Assembly (NCBI GenBank): GCA_003487005.1
Contig: DNFG01000244.1
Coordinates: 1 to 10,193 of the forward strand
Length of the DNA: 10,193 bases
From: Bryobacterales bacterium
GTDB lineage: Bacteria > Acidobacteriota > Terriglobia > Bryobacterales > Bryobacteraceae
Reading direction: 5' to 3'
Below the pieces are notes generated by a model that saw nothing but the letters and a program-made list of their open reading frames with translations, was not told where the DNA came from and ran no database searches. Of this stretch, positions 1 to 7,353 are shown piece by piece. How positions within the stretch are numbered: the first letter of the stretch is position 1; every line of letters starts with the position of its first letter. The position numbers and the translations under genes are program-made.

Positions 1-912
1 ATCGAGGTGGGGCGGAAGAACCTGCAGTTGTTGCCCGCGTCGCAGGTAGGCGGGCTGATATCGATTCCGATCGCGCGGGTGTTGCGGGAGACGGCGAACC
101 AGTATGCGCTGGAGCCCAATTTCATTCCGCCGGTGCTGCGGCTGCAGGCGAGTGAGCGGCTGATGGTTTTGCTGCGGCGGATCGTGGACATGCTCGATGA
201 GCGGGCGCGGCAGATGTTGCGGCCGAAGGATCTGGCGGCGGGGACGGCGGCCGGCTTTTCGGCGGAGGGGATCAGCAACGCGTGGTTCCTGCACTGCGTC
301 AACGCCGCGATCACGCCATTGCGGCATCTGCTGATGCAGCAGACGGCGCATCCGGAGGAAGTTTACATGGAGATGGCGCGGCTGGCGGGGGCGCTCTGCA
401 CTTTTGGCCTGGACAGCCATCCGTCGACGTTGCCCCGGTATGCGCACACGCAGTTGACGAAGGTGTTCAACGACCTGGATCTGCACATCCGGACGCACCT
501 GGAGCTGATTGTGCCGAGCAATTGCGTGCGTCTGCCGCTGAAGCACGTGTCTCAGTACTTCTGGGAGACGCAGATCACGGACCAGCGGGTGTTGTCGCAT
601 TCGCGGTGGATTCTGGCGCTGCGGGCGAAGATGGGCGAGGCGGATTTGCTGTCGGGCTCACCCAGATTGGTGAAGGTGTGTTCGAAGGAGTTCTTGCCGA
701 AGCTGGTGAGCCGGGCGTTGCCGGGGCTGCAACTGGTGCATCTGCCTTCGCCGCCGCCGGCGGTGTCGCCCCGGGTGGACTACCAGTATTTCGGGATTGA
801 CCGGTCGGGGCCGTGCTGGGATCACATGGTGGCGACGCGGGAAGTGGCGCTTTACATCCCTGGGGAGATTCCCGATCCGGATGTGGAATTGATGGTTGTG
901 CTGGAGAGCTAG
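1..912 (+). CDS. tssK: TssK, T6SS baseplate-to-membrane connector (5' partial)
   Basis: The frame is already open at base 1 and runs to TAG at 910-912, giving 303 residues; TssK is usually about 440-450 aa, so roughly the first third lies upstream of the window. The GTG at 7 is internal, not a start. Recognisable TssK stretches are FIPPVL (residues 41-46 of the visible part), the VRLPLKHVSQYFWE region near 175-188, KVCSKEFLPKLVSRALPGL from 225, and SGPCWDH at 269-275, followed by a YIPGEIPDPDVEL tail. In the family the N-terminal shoulder domain binds the TssF/TssG wedge and the C-terminal domain binds the TssL/TssM membrane complex; the part seen here is the middle and C-terminal, membrane-facing half. 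It acts in the cytoplasm. tssL follows after 34 bp, the usual tssK-tssL pairing, so co-transcription is likely. I see no frameshift or missing region in the visible part. Confidence 0.95.
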   Translation: MEVGRKNLQLLPASQVGGLISIPIARVLRETANQYALEPNFIPPVLRLQASERLMVLLRRIVDMLDERARQMLRPKDLAAGTAAGFSAEGISNAWFLHCVNAAITPLRHLLMQQTAHPEEVYMEMARLAGALCTFGLDSHPSTLPRYAHTQLTKVFNDLDLHIRTHLELIVPSNCVRLPLKHVSQYFWETQITDQRVLSHSRWILALRAKMGEADLLSGSPRLVKVCSKEFLPKLVSRALPGLQLVHLPSPPPAVSPRVDYQYFGIDRSGPCWDHMVATREVALYIPGEIPDPDVELMVVLES

Positions 913-946
913 AAGAGTTAGAAGACGGAGAGAGACGGAGGACAGT

Positions 947-1678
947 ATGGCGACAGCGGCGATGACGGCCACACCGGGAGGAACGGGTGGAGGCCGGACG
1001 GAGAATCTGGCGCTCGCCTTCCAGGAGTTGCTGACGGCGGTGACGCGGTTGCGGGCGCACCGGCAGCAGGTGAACGACGCGGAGCAGTTTCGCAATCAGG
1101 TGCGGCAGGCGATCCGGACGGCGGACCAGGACGCGAAGCGGCTGGGGTATGTCGAGGACGACATCAAGCTGGCGATTTTCGCGGTGGTGGCGTTTCTGGA
1201 CGAGTCCATTCTCAACCTGCAGAATCCGGTATTCGCGGATTGGGTGCGGAAGCCGCTGCAGGAGGAGCTTTTCGGGCGGCACACGGCGGGCGAGATCTTT
1301 TTTGACCAGTTGAAGCACCTGCTGGGGCGGCGGGAGACGCCGGAACTGGCGGATCTGCTGGAGGTGTACCAGTTGTGCCTGTTGCTGGGGTTCGTGGGGC
1401 GGTACAGCATCAGCGGGCGGGGTGAATTGCGGGCGGTCATCGAGGCGGTGGGCGATAAGATCGCCCGGGTGAGGCAAGCGCGGGAGGGGATTTCGCCGTA
1501 CTGGCGTCTGCCGGAGGGTTCGTTCGAGCAGAGCAGCGTGGATCCGTGGGTGAAGCGGCTGACGTGGGTGGCCGTGGGTTGTGGCGGGCTGATGGTGTTT
1601 TTATATCTGATTTATTTCTTCATGCTGCGATCCGGGTTGTCGACGCTGGAATCGCTGGCTGGGCCGTTGGGCCGTTAG
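947..1678 (+). CDS. tssL: TssL (DotU/IcmH family), T6SS inner-membrane core protein, short form
   Basis: 243 aa. The ATG at 947 is chosen because GGAGG at 937-941 sits 5 nt upstream; a frame extension back to a TTG at 896 would overlap tssK and add an unlikely Arg-rich leader. The protein is a DotU-type cytoplasmic helical domain (about residues 18-185), with AVVAFLDESIL at 79-89, FADWVRKPLQ at 96-105 and LEVYQLCLLLGFVGRY at 138-153. One hydrophobic C-terminal membrane helix follows at about 205-227, then a short tail of about 16 residues. It is therefore tail-anchored with no periplasmic peptidoglycan-binding (OmpA-like) domain, unlike extended TssL proteins; wall anchoring, if present, must come from another protein. 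In the family TssL binds TssM and the baseplate protein TssK. It is flanked by both partners and its stop is 10 bp from the tssM start, so translation is probably coupled. Confidence 0.96.
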   Translation: MATAAMTATPGGTGGGRTENLALAFQELLTAVTRLRAHRQQVNDAEQFRNQVRQAIRTADQDAKRLGYVEDDIKLAIFAVVAFLDESILNLQNPVFADWVRKPLQEELFGRHTAGEIFFDQLKHLLGRRETPELADLLEVYQLCLLLGFVGRYSISGRGELRAVIEAVGDKIARVRQAREGISPYWRLPEGSFEQSSVDPWVKRLTWVAVGCGGLMVFLYLIYFFMLRSGLSTLESLAGPLGR

Positions 1679-1688
1679 GGGAATCGTC

Positions 1689-4600
1689 ATGCCGAATTTG
1701 ATGACCTATTTTTCCGTCGCGATCATGACGGTGTTTTTCGCCACGGTGTCGTGGATCGTGGTGGACTTGCTGGGCCTGAAGGGCAACACGGCGATGATTG
1801 CGCGGGTGGTGCTGATCGCGCTGGGCATGGCCGGAGCGGGGGTGTTCGTCTGGTGGCGGCACAAGAAGTCGAAGCAGAAGAAGAGCGAGGAGTTACCGAG
1901 CGAGCAGGACGAACTGGCGCCCTTGTTCCGGGACGCCGAGCAGCGGCTGGCGTCGTCGCAGTTGGGACGCGAGGGTCGGATCAGCATGCTGCCGGCGGTG
2001 CTGGTGCTGGGCGACAGCGCGTCGGCGAAGACGAGCGTGGTGATCAACGCGGGGGCGGACGCGGAGTTGCTGGGCGGGCACGTCTTCCAGGACGGCTACA
2101 TCATGCCGACGCGGTCGATGAACCTGTGGTTTGCGCGGGACACGGTGATTGCGGAAGCGGGCGGCGGGGTATTGACGGTGGCGAGCAAGTGGCTGGAGTT
2201 GCTGAAGCGGCTGAAGCCGGCGCAGCTCAGGCAGGTTTTCGGGCGCGGGCGGCAGGCGCCGCGGGCGGCAGTCGTGTGCGTGGACGCCGAGGGCTTTCTG
2301 CAGCACGGTTCCCAGGAGGCGATGACGCAACTGGCGCGGCGGTTGAACGCGCGGTTGGGGGAGGTGTGCCGGACGCTGGGGATTCAGTTGCCGGTGTATG
2401 TGTTGTTCACACGCTGCGACCGGATTCCGTTCTTCATGGATTTCGTTGCGAATCTGAGTGACGAAGAGGCGCGGCAAGTGGTGGGGGTGACGCTGCCGCT
2501 GGCATTGAACCAGCGGATCGGGACGTATGCGGAAGAAGAGACGAAGCGGCTGACGTGGGCGTACCACGATCTGTTTCTGGGGATGGCGGACCACCGGCCG
2601 CCGCTGCTGAAGCGGGAGCATCACGCGGAGAGGCTGCCCGGGGTTTACGAGTTTCCGAGGGAATTCCGCAAGTTACGGACGAATCTGGTGCAGTTCCTGG
2701 TGGATCTGTGCCGGCCGTCGCAGTTGCAGACGAGCCCGTATTTGCGGGGGTTTTATTTCTCGGGTGTACGCCCGGTGGAAGTACGGGAAGTGGTCAGGAC
2801 GGCGCGGCCGGAGCAGCAGGCTGCGGCGCGGTCGGCGGAAGCGACGGGCATCTTTTCGTTGGGCGGGGGTGGCGCGGCCGCGCCGCAGCAGCAGGCATCG
2901 GTGCAGGTGCGCCGGGTGCCGCAGTGGGTCTTCATTCAGCGGCTGTTCAATGAGGTGATTCTGGCGGATCAGTCGGCATTCCGGGCGAGTTCGATGAGCG
3001 TGGGCACGAATGTCGGCCGCCGGGCGCTGATGGGGGCGGCGGCGGCGCTGGCGCTGCTCATTGCGACCGGGTTCACGGTGTCCTATGTGAAGAACCGATC
3101 GTTGCAGAAGGAGGTTTCGGACGCGGTGGCGGGGATCGGCGCGGCGGGCCCGTCGGGCGCGCAACTGGCGCCGGTGGACACACTGCGGCGGCTGGACACG
3201 CTGCGGGCGAGCGTGGAGAGACTGACGGTGTGGAGCCGGGAAGGAGCGCCGTGGTCGCTGCGGTGGGGCCTGTATTCGGGAAACAGCCTGCTGCCAACGG
3301 CGAGGAAGCTGTATTTCAGTCGTTTTCACCAGGTCATGTTCGGGCAGACGCAGGAGGGGCTGGTGGCGTGGTGCCGCAAGCTGCCTTCGACGCCGGGGCC
3401 GGAGGATGATTACGGTTACACTTACGACACGCTGAAGGGTTACCTGATCACGACGTCGCATCCGGACAAGAGCACGAAGCTGTTTCTTTCGCCGCTGCTG
3501 TTAAGCCGGTGGGCGGGGGACCAGAAGCTGGATGATGAGCGGCGAAAGCTGGCCGAGGCGCAGTTCGATTTCTATGCCGAGGAGCTGAAGCATGGCAATA
3601 TGTTCAGCTCGGAGAACGACTCGGCGGCGATTGAGCGGGCCCGGCGGTACCTGGGCCAGTTCACGGGTGTGGAGCCGATGTACCAGTTCATGCTGGCCGA
3701 GGCGGGGCGGAAGCACCCGTCGGTGAACTTCAACAAGATGTTCCCGGGCTCGGCGCAGGTGATCGCGAACAACAAGGATGTTGCGGGGGCGTTCACGAAG
3801 GAAGGCTATGCCTTCATGATCGAAGCGATCAAGAACTTCGAGAAGTACTTCGCGGGCGAGGAGTGGGTGCTGGGTCCGCGGACCTCGGCCGGGTTCGACC
3901 GCGCGAAGATCGAACCGGAGTTGATGGCGCGCTACCGGACGGACTTCCTGGGCAACTGGCGGGAGTATCTGAGGAACTCGACAGTGCTGCGGTACGCCAA
4001 TGTCCAGGACGCGGCGAAGAAGCTGGGAATGATGTCAAACAACTCGAGTTTCCTGCTGGGTCTGATGTGCCTGGCGAGCGAGAACACGGCGATGGCGGAG
4101 ATCGAGGAGTTGAAGGCGCCGTTCCAGCCGGTGCAGCACGTGACGCCGCCTGGGTGCAAGGACCAGTACATCAGTCAGAACAACCAGCAGTATATGAACG
4201 GGCTGATCGGCCTGCAGACGGCGCTGGAGTCGGTGCGGAGCCAGGATCCGGGCGATCCGGCGGTGGGGATGACGCTGCAGAGCGCGTCGCAGGCGAAGAT
4301 GGCGGCGCGGCAACTGGCGCAGGCGTTCCGGATCGACAAGGAAGGTCAGGTGGAGCGGATGACGCAGAAGCTGCTGGAGGATCCGATCACGTACGTGGAG
4401 GGATTGCTGGGGCGGTTGGCGCCGGCGCAGGTGAACGCGGGCGCGAGGCAGATGTGCGCGGATTTCGCGCCGCTGATGCGGAAGTACCCGTTTGATCCGA
4501 AGTCGCAGGTGGATGCGACGATTGCGGACATCAATGCGGTGTTCCAGCCGGGCGCGGGGAGCTTCTGGGTGTTTTACGATTCGACGCTGAAGCAGCACCT

Positions 4601-5159
4601 GATCAAGCAGGGGGGCAGGTATGTGGCGAACCCGTCTTCGACGGGATTGCGAATCACGCCGCAGTTTCTCGGTTTCTTCAACCGGGGGGCGGCATTCAGC
4701 GACGCGCTGTACGGAAATGGGTCGCAACAGGAGCCGTCATTTGTGTACACGTTGCGGACACTGCCCATGGAAGTGATCGCGAGCTTGACACTCAGCATCG
4801 ACGGGACGGTATTGAAATCGACCGGGAAAGGAGGAACGCAGGCGTCATTTACCTGGCCGGGCCGGGGTCAGCAGGCAGCGAGGCTGTCGGCGACGCCGGG
4901 AGGCCGGGAGACAGACTGGTTGCAATTCAGTGGTTTGTGGGGTTCGTTCCGTCTGTTTGAGGACGCGGACCGGTGGCAAAGGGCTGGAAGCGGCTTTACT
5001 TTCGAAGTGACACAGAGGTCCGGGCAGTCGGGCCAGACGGTCACGGTGGATGGAAAACCGGTGACGGTGCGGTTTGCCCTGGAAATGGGGACGACGGAGC
5101 CGATTTTCCAGAAGGGTTATTTGTCGGGACTGCGCTGTGTGAGTCAGGCGGCGCAATAA
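1689..5159 (+). CDS. tssM: TssM (IcmF family), T6SS inner-membrane core protein with altered nucleotide-binding motifs
   Basis: 1156 aa, normal length for the family. ATG at 1689 is preceded by AGGGG at 1677-1681, overlapping the tssL stop. Two N-terminal membrane helices (about 5-28 and 36-56) are followed by a basic stretch, a cytoplasmic P-loop-like domain, a third membrane helix (about 446-466) and a large periplasmic domain. The usual Walker A GxxxxGK[ST] appears as GDSASAKTS at 108-116, with Ala113 in place of the Gly before Lys. The Walker B-like DxAG is replaced by AEAGGG at 155-160, losing the Asp. The guanine-specificity-like TRCD is kept at 241-244. LRGFYFSG (352-359) and PQWVFIQRLFNEV (411-423) are family landmarks; between them lies a Gly/Ala/Gln-rich linker (about 374-405). 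The C-terminal part has the WPGRGQQAARL-type beta domain that in the family contacts TssJ; no tssJ is in the window. TssM spans the periplasm and forms the channel core with TssL. Nucleotide hydrolysis looks unlikely here (inference). Confidence 0.98.
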   Translation: MPNLMTYFSVAIMTVFFATVSWIVVDLLGLKGNTAMIARVVLIALGMAGAGVFVWWRHKKSKQKKSEELPSEQDELAPLFRDAEQRLASSQLGREGRISMLPAVLVLGDSASAKTSVVINAGADAELLGGHVFQDGYIMPTRSMNLWFARDTVIAEAGGGVLTVASKWLELLKRLKPAQLRQVFGRGRQAPRAAVVCVDAEGFLQHGSQEAMTQLARRLNARLGEVCRTLGIQLPVYVLFTRCDRIPFFMDFVANLSDEEARQVVGVTLPLALNQRIGTYAEEETKRLTWAYHDLFLGMADHRPPLLKREHHAERLPGVYEFPREFRKLRTNLVQFLVDLCRPSQLQTSPYLRGFYFSGVRPVEVREVVRTARPEQQAAARSAEATGIFSLGGGGAAAPQQQASVQVRRVPQWVFIQRLFNEVILADQSAFRASSMSVGTNVGRRALMGAAAALALLIATGFTVSYVKNRSLQKEVSDAVAGIGAAGPSGAQLAPVDTLRRLDTLRASVERLTVWSREGAPWSLRWGLYSGNSLLPTARKLYFSRFHQVMFGQTQEGLVAWCRKLPSTPGPEDDYGYTYDTLKGYLITTSHPDKSTKLFLSPLLLSRWAGDQKLDDERRKLAEAQFDFYAEELKHGNMFSSENDSAAIERARRYLGQFTGVEPMYQFMLAEAGRKHPSVNFNKMFPGSAQVIANNKDVAGAFTKEGYAFMIEAIKNFEKYFAGEEWVLGPRTSAGFDRAKIEPELMARYRTDFLGNWREYLRNSTVLRYANVQDAAKKLGMMSNNSSFLLGLMCLASENTAMAEIEELKAPFQPVQHVTPPGCKDQYISQNNQQYMNGLIGLQTALESVRSQDPGDPAVGMTLQSASQAKMAARQLAQAFRIDKEGQVERMTQKLLEDPITYVEGLLGRLAPAQVNAGARQMCADFAPLMRKYPFDPKSQVDATIADINAVFQPGAGSFWVFYDSTLKQHLIKQGGRYVANPSSTGLRITPQFLGFFNRGAAFSDALYGNGSQQEPSFVYTLRTLPMEVIASLTLSIDGTVLKSTGKGGTQASFTWPGRGQQAARLSATPGGRETDWLQFSGLWGSFRLFEDADRWQRAGSGFTFEVTQRSGQSGQTVTVDGKPVTVRFALEMGTTEPIFQKGYLSGLRCVSQAAQ

Positions 5160-5177
5160 AAACGCTTACGTGATTTG

Positions 5178-5198
5178 GGGCCGGACGGGATCTGGCCC
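5178..5198 (+). terminator. Inverted repeat / hairpin after tssM, terminator-like without a U-tract
   Basis: GGGCCGGA (5178-5185) pairs with TCTGGCCC (5191-5198) across a 5-nt loop, giving 8 bp with one G-U pair. It starts 18 nt after the tssM stop. Only two T residues follow, so a classical intrinsic terminator is doubtful. It could instead pause transcription, protect the upstream mRNA 3' end, or be a DNA operator, since its right arm overlaps the -24 element described separately. Confidence 0.45.
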
Positions 5199-5208
5199 TT
5201 GACCTGCT
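5193..5208 (+). promoter_or_regulatory. Candidate sigma-54 (-24/-12) promoter for the tssB-onward genes
   Basis: TGGCCCTTGACCTGCT fits the sigma-54 consensus TGGCACG-N4-TTGCW at 9 of 12 fixed positions. The near-invariant GG (5194-5195) and GC (5206-5207) start 12 nt apart, as required. It would place a start of transcription near 5219 and a leader of about 57 nt before the tssB ATG. Control of T6SS clusters by sigma-54 and an enhancer-binding protein is established in several proteobacteria; no such regulator gene is in this window. The match is by eye, so chance remains possible. Confidence 0.42.
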
Positions 5209-5227
5209 AACTGGAATGAACTAGAGT
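5199..5227 (+). promoter_or_regulatory. Candidate sigma-70-like promoter, alternative to the -24/-12 element
   Basis: TTGACC (5199-5204) matches 5 of 6 bases of a -35 box, and after exactly 17 nt TAGAGT (5222-5227) matches 4 of 6 of a -10 box. A start near 5234 would give a leader of about 42 nt. It overlaps the sigma-54 candidate, so the two are competing readings, or a dual promoter. Confidence 0.35.
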
Positions 5228-5275
5228 CGGTCGATACAGCGCGAAGCTGCAAGACAGGCTTGAGGAGGATTGCCA

Positions 5276-5803
5276 ATGGCTCGAGAGAGCGTTCACAAGA
5301 AGTTAGACCGAGTGCGTTCGCCGCGCGTCCACGTGACGTATGACGTGGAAGTGGGCGATGCCATTGAGTTGAAAGAGATTCCGTTCGTGATGGGCGTGCT
5401 GGCGGATCTGAGCGGCAAGCCTGAGGAATCGCTGCCCCGGTTGAAGGAGCGGCGGTTCGTGGAGATCACGCCGGACAATTTTGATTCGGTTCTGGCGAGC
5501 ATGAAGCCGCGCGTGGCGTTCACGGTCGAGAACAAGCTGAGTGACGATCCGAACGCGGGCAAGATCGGGGTGGATCTGCGATTCAGCAGCATGGACGATT
5601 TCGAACCGGAGAACGTGGCGAAGCAGGTGAAGCCGCTGCGGGATCTGCTGGATTTGCGGACCAAGCTGTCGGATCTGCGGGGAACTCTGCAGGGCAATGA
5701 CAAATTGGAACAGTTATTGCAAGACGTAATGGCGAACACTGAATCGATGGACGCGCTGAAGGGTGAACTGGCGAAGAGCCAGAAGCCGGAAGGGGAGGAG
5801 TAG
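5276..5803 (+). CDS. tssB: TssB (VipA), small subunit of the T6SS contractile sheath
   Basis: 175 aa, typical size. The ATG at 5276 has GAGGAGG 7 nt upstream; a TTG at 5270 in frame would lie directly against that site and is rejected. The protein shows the standard TssB pattern: a basic N-terminus (ARESVHKKLDRVRSPRV), VTYDVEVGD at 20-28, PFVMGVLADLSG at 36-47, the FxSMDDF segment at 103-109 and the C-terminal helix LRDLLDLRTKLSDL at 121-134. TssB pairs with TssC to form the sheath around the Hcp tube; contraction drives secretion and the ATPase ClpV later recycles it. In systems with TagJ, the TssB N-terminal helix is the reported TagJ contact, and tagJ is present downstream here. It is the first gene after the only large gap and probably starts a transcription unit. 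Four bases separate its stop from the tssC ATG. Confidence 0.98.
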   Translation: MARESVHKKLDRVRSPRVHVTYDVEVGDAIELKEIPFVMGVLADLSGKPEESLPRLKERRFVEITPDNFDSVLASMKPRVAFTVENKLSDDPNAGKIGVDLRFSSMDDFEPENVAKQVKPLRDLLDLRTKLSDLRGTLQGNDKLEQLLQDVMANTESMDALKGELAKSQKPEGEE

Positions 5804-5807
5804 GATC

Positions 5808-7304
5808 ATGGCGAAGGCAAAGCAGGAAGCAGCGCAGCCGGCCGCTCAGGCGACGGAAATCGTCCAGCCGGTCAGCATCCTCGATCAGATTGTGGAGAAA
5901 GGCCGCCTGGCGCGTGATCCCCAGCAGCGGCAGTGGGGCAAGAGCCTGGTGAGCGAGTTCGTGAACCAGGTGCTGCAGGGCGAGATGACGGTATCGCCGG
6001 ACATCGAAGCGATGATCAACCAGCGCATTGCGCAGATTGACCATCTGCTGTCGCTGCAGTTGAACACGATTCTGCATCATCCGGACTTCCAGAAGCTGGA
6101 GTCGACGTGGCGCGGTTTGCGCTATCTGATGGAGCAGAGCGAGACGGGAGTCGGGCTGAAGATCAAGGTTCTGAACGTGTCGAAGAAGGATCTGCTGAGA
6201 GATTTGCAGCGGGTGCCGGAATTCGATCAGAGCCAGATGTTCAAGAAGGTGTACGAAGAAGAGTTCGGCGTGTTCGGCGGCGAGCCGTTCGCGGCGATGA
6301 TTGGCGACTACTACTTCGGCAAGGGTCCGGAGGACGTGGAGTTGCTGGAGCGGGTGTCGCAGGTGGCGGCGGCGGCGCATGCGCCGTTCATCGCGGCCTC
6401 TTCGGCGGACATGTTCAACCTGGAAGAGTTCACGCAGTTGGATCAGCCGCGTGACCTGGCGAAGGTGTTCGACACGACCGAGTACGCGAAGTGGAAGGGT
6501 TTCCGGCAGACCGACGACAGCCGGTATGTGTGCCTGACGATGCCGCGCGTGCTGATGCGGGTGCCCTACGGCCGGAACAACAAGCCGGTGGACGCCTTCA
6601 ATTACGAAGAGGATGTGGACAGCCTGTCGCACGAGAAGTATCTGTGGGGCAACGCGGCGTTCGCGCTGGGTGCGCGGATGACGAATGCCTACGCGCGGTA
6701 CGGCTGGTGCGCGGCGATCCGCGGCGTGGAAGGCGGCGGCCTGGTGGACAGCCTGCCGGTGTACAACTTCGCGACCGACGATGGCGACATCACGATGAAG
6801 TGCCCGACGGAGACGATCATCACGGACCGGCGGGAGAAGGAGTTGGCGGACCTGGGCTTTGCGCCTCTGGTGCACTGCAAGGGTTCGGACTACGCGGCTT
6901 TCTTCAGCGTGCAGAGCACGCAGAAGCCGAAGCTGTACGACACGGAAGTGGCGAACGCGAATGCGCGGTTGTCCTCTCAGCTTCCGTACATGATGGCGGT
7001 TTGCCGGTTTGCGCATTATCTGAAAGCGATGATGCGGGACAAGATTGGCAGTTTCGCTTCGCGTGCCGACACGGAAGCGTTCCTGAACCGCTGGATTTCG
7101 AATTATGTGACGCCGGACGACACGGCATCCCACGCGACCAAGGCGAAATTCCCGCTGCGTGAAGCGAGGGTTGAAGTGCTCGACGTGCCTGGCAAGCCGG
7201 GTGCGTACCGCGCCGTCACTTTCTTGCGGCCACACTTCCAGTTGGACGAACTTTCGGTATCGCTGCGCCTGGTGGCAGAGTTGCCGAAGTCGGCCCGGAA
7301 GTAA
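5808..7304 (+). CDS. tssC: TssC (VipB), large subunit of the T6SS contractile sheath
   Basis: 498 aa, the expected length. ATG at 5808 is chosen because GGAGGAG at 5794-5800 is 7 nt upstream; a longer frame back to 5763 lies inside tssB. After a flexible Ala/Gln-rich N-terminus the conserved landmarks follow in order: WRGL at 101-104, GEPFAAMIGDYYFGKGPEDVELL at 158-180, the VAAAAHAPFIAASSADMF region, the WKGFRQTDDSRYV region and RVLMRVPYG. Near the C-terminus are SSQLPYMMAVCRFAHYLKAM and TFLRPHFQLDELSVSLRLV; that last strand segment takes part in sheath interlocking in solved sheaths. TssC makes most of the sheath and provides the ClpV-accessible region together with TssB. No deletion or unusual insertion is visible. 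Codons use more C-ending triplets (TTC, AAC, GAC) than tssM, in keeping with an abundant protein (inference). Confidence 0.98.
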   Translation: MAKAKQEAAQPAAQATEIVQPVSILDQIVEKGRLARDPQQRQWGKSLVSEFVNQVLQGEMTVSPDIEAMINQRIAQIDHLLSLQLNTILHHPDFQKLESTWRGLRYLMEQSETGVGLKIKVLNVSKKDLLRDLQRVPEFDQSQMFKKVYEEEFGVFGGEPFAAMIGDYYFGKGPEDVELLERVSQVAAAAHAPFIAASSADMFNLEEFTQLDQPRDLAKVFDTTEYAKWKGFRQTDDSRYVCLTMPRVLMRVPYGRNNKPVDAFNYEEDVDSLSHEKYLWGNAAFALGARMTNAYARYGWCAAIRGVEGGGLVDSLPVYNFATDDGDITMKCPTETIITDRREKELADLGFAPLVHCKGSDYAAFFSVQSTQKPKLYDTEVANANARLSSQLPYMMAVCRFAHYLKAMMRDKIGSFASRADTEAFLNRWISNYVTPDDTASHATKAKFPLREARVEVLDVPGKPGAYRAVTFLRPHFQLDELSVSLRLVAELPKSARK

Positions 7305-7353
7305 TCAACGGAGGAACGAAGTTCCCGGTTAGACAAACGAGGAGGTAAAGGTT
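7305..7353 (+). promoter_or_regulatory. tssC-hcp leader: double Shine-Dalgarno with small hairpin
   Basis: This 49-nt gap has two ribosome-site-like sequences. GGAGGA at 7310-7315 is not followed by any start codon at a suitable distance. AGGAGGT at 7340-7346 is a near-perfect anti-16S match, 7 nt from the hcp ATG. Between them GGAAC (7313-7317) can pair with GTTCC (7321-7325) over a 3-nt loop. No promoter fits. A strong site suits a highly made tube protein; a role for the first site or the hairpin in mRNA processing is only a guess. Confidence 0.5.

Larger units (their letters stand above)
5160..5275. other. Intergenic region between tssM and tssB, regulatory candidates
   Basis: This is the only non-coding gap over 100 bp in the window. 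It holds a perfect-arm inverted repeat (one wobble pair), a -24/-12 type promoter candidate, a -35/-10 type candidate overlapping it, and the tssB ribosome site GAGGAGG at 5262-5268, 7 nt from the ATG. A weaker possible hairpin (AAGCT at 5244-5248 with GGCTT at 5257-5261) lies just ahead of the ribosome site. No small gene is apparent. The rest of the region looks unremarkable. Confidence 0.8.

Noticed and set aside
7..9. GTG as the start of tssK
   Set aside because: The frame is open upstream to base 1 and the residues here match the middle of TssK, so the gene begins outside the window.
896..946. Upstream TTG start for tssL overlapping tssK
   Set aside because: It would add 17 residues (CWRARRVRRRRETEDS) unlike TssL, while the ATG at 947 has a good ribosome site.
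575..1477. 300-codon - strand open frame across tssK and tssL
   Set aside because: Shadow of two well-supported genes; low-complexity Pro/Arg/Gln composition with no recognisable domain.
1893..2624. Long - strand open frames inside tssM (also 2673-3461 and 4035-4727)
   Set aside because: All are Arg/His/Gln-rich mirrors of the TssM reading frame and show no domain or start context.
5038..5067. Inverted repeat CGGTCAC ... GTGACGG as an upstream enhancer site
   Set aside because: Only six of seven bases match, it lies in conserved coding sequence, and no enhancer-binding protein is known here; too weak to list.
5583..7235. 550-codon open frame on the - strand across tssB/tssC
   Set aside because: It lies antisense to two unmistakable sheath genes; its protein is rich in Arg, His and Leu without any family pattern, as expected from the mirror of GC-rich codons. 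No ribosome site of note.
7273..7285. TGGCAGAGTTGCC near the end of tssC as a sigma-54 promoter for hcp
   Set aside because: The GG and GC pairs are 9 nt apart instead of 12, so the spacing is wrong for sigma-54.
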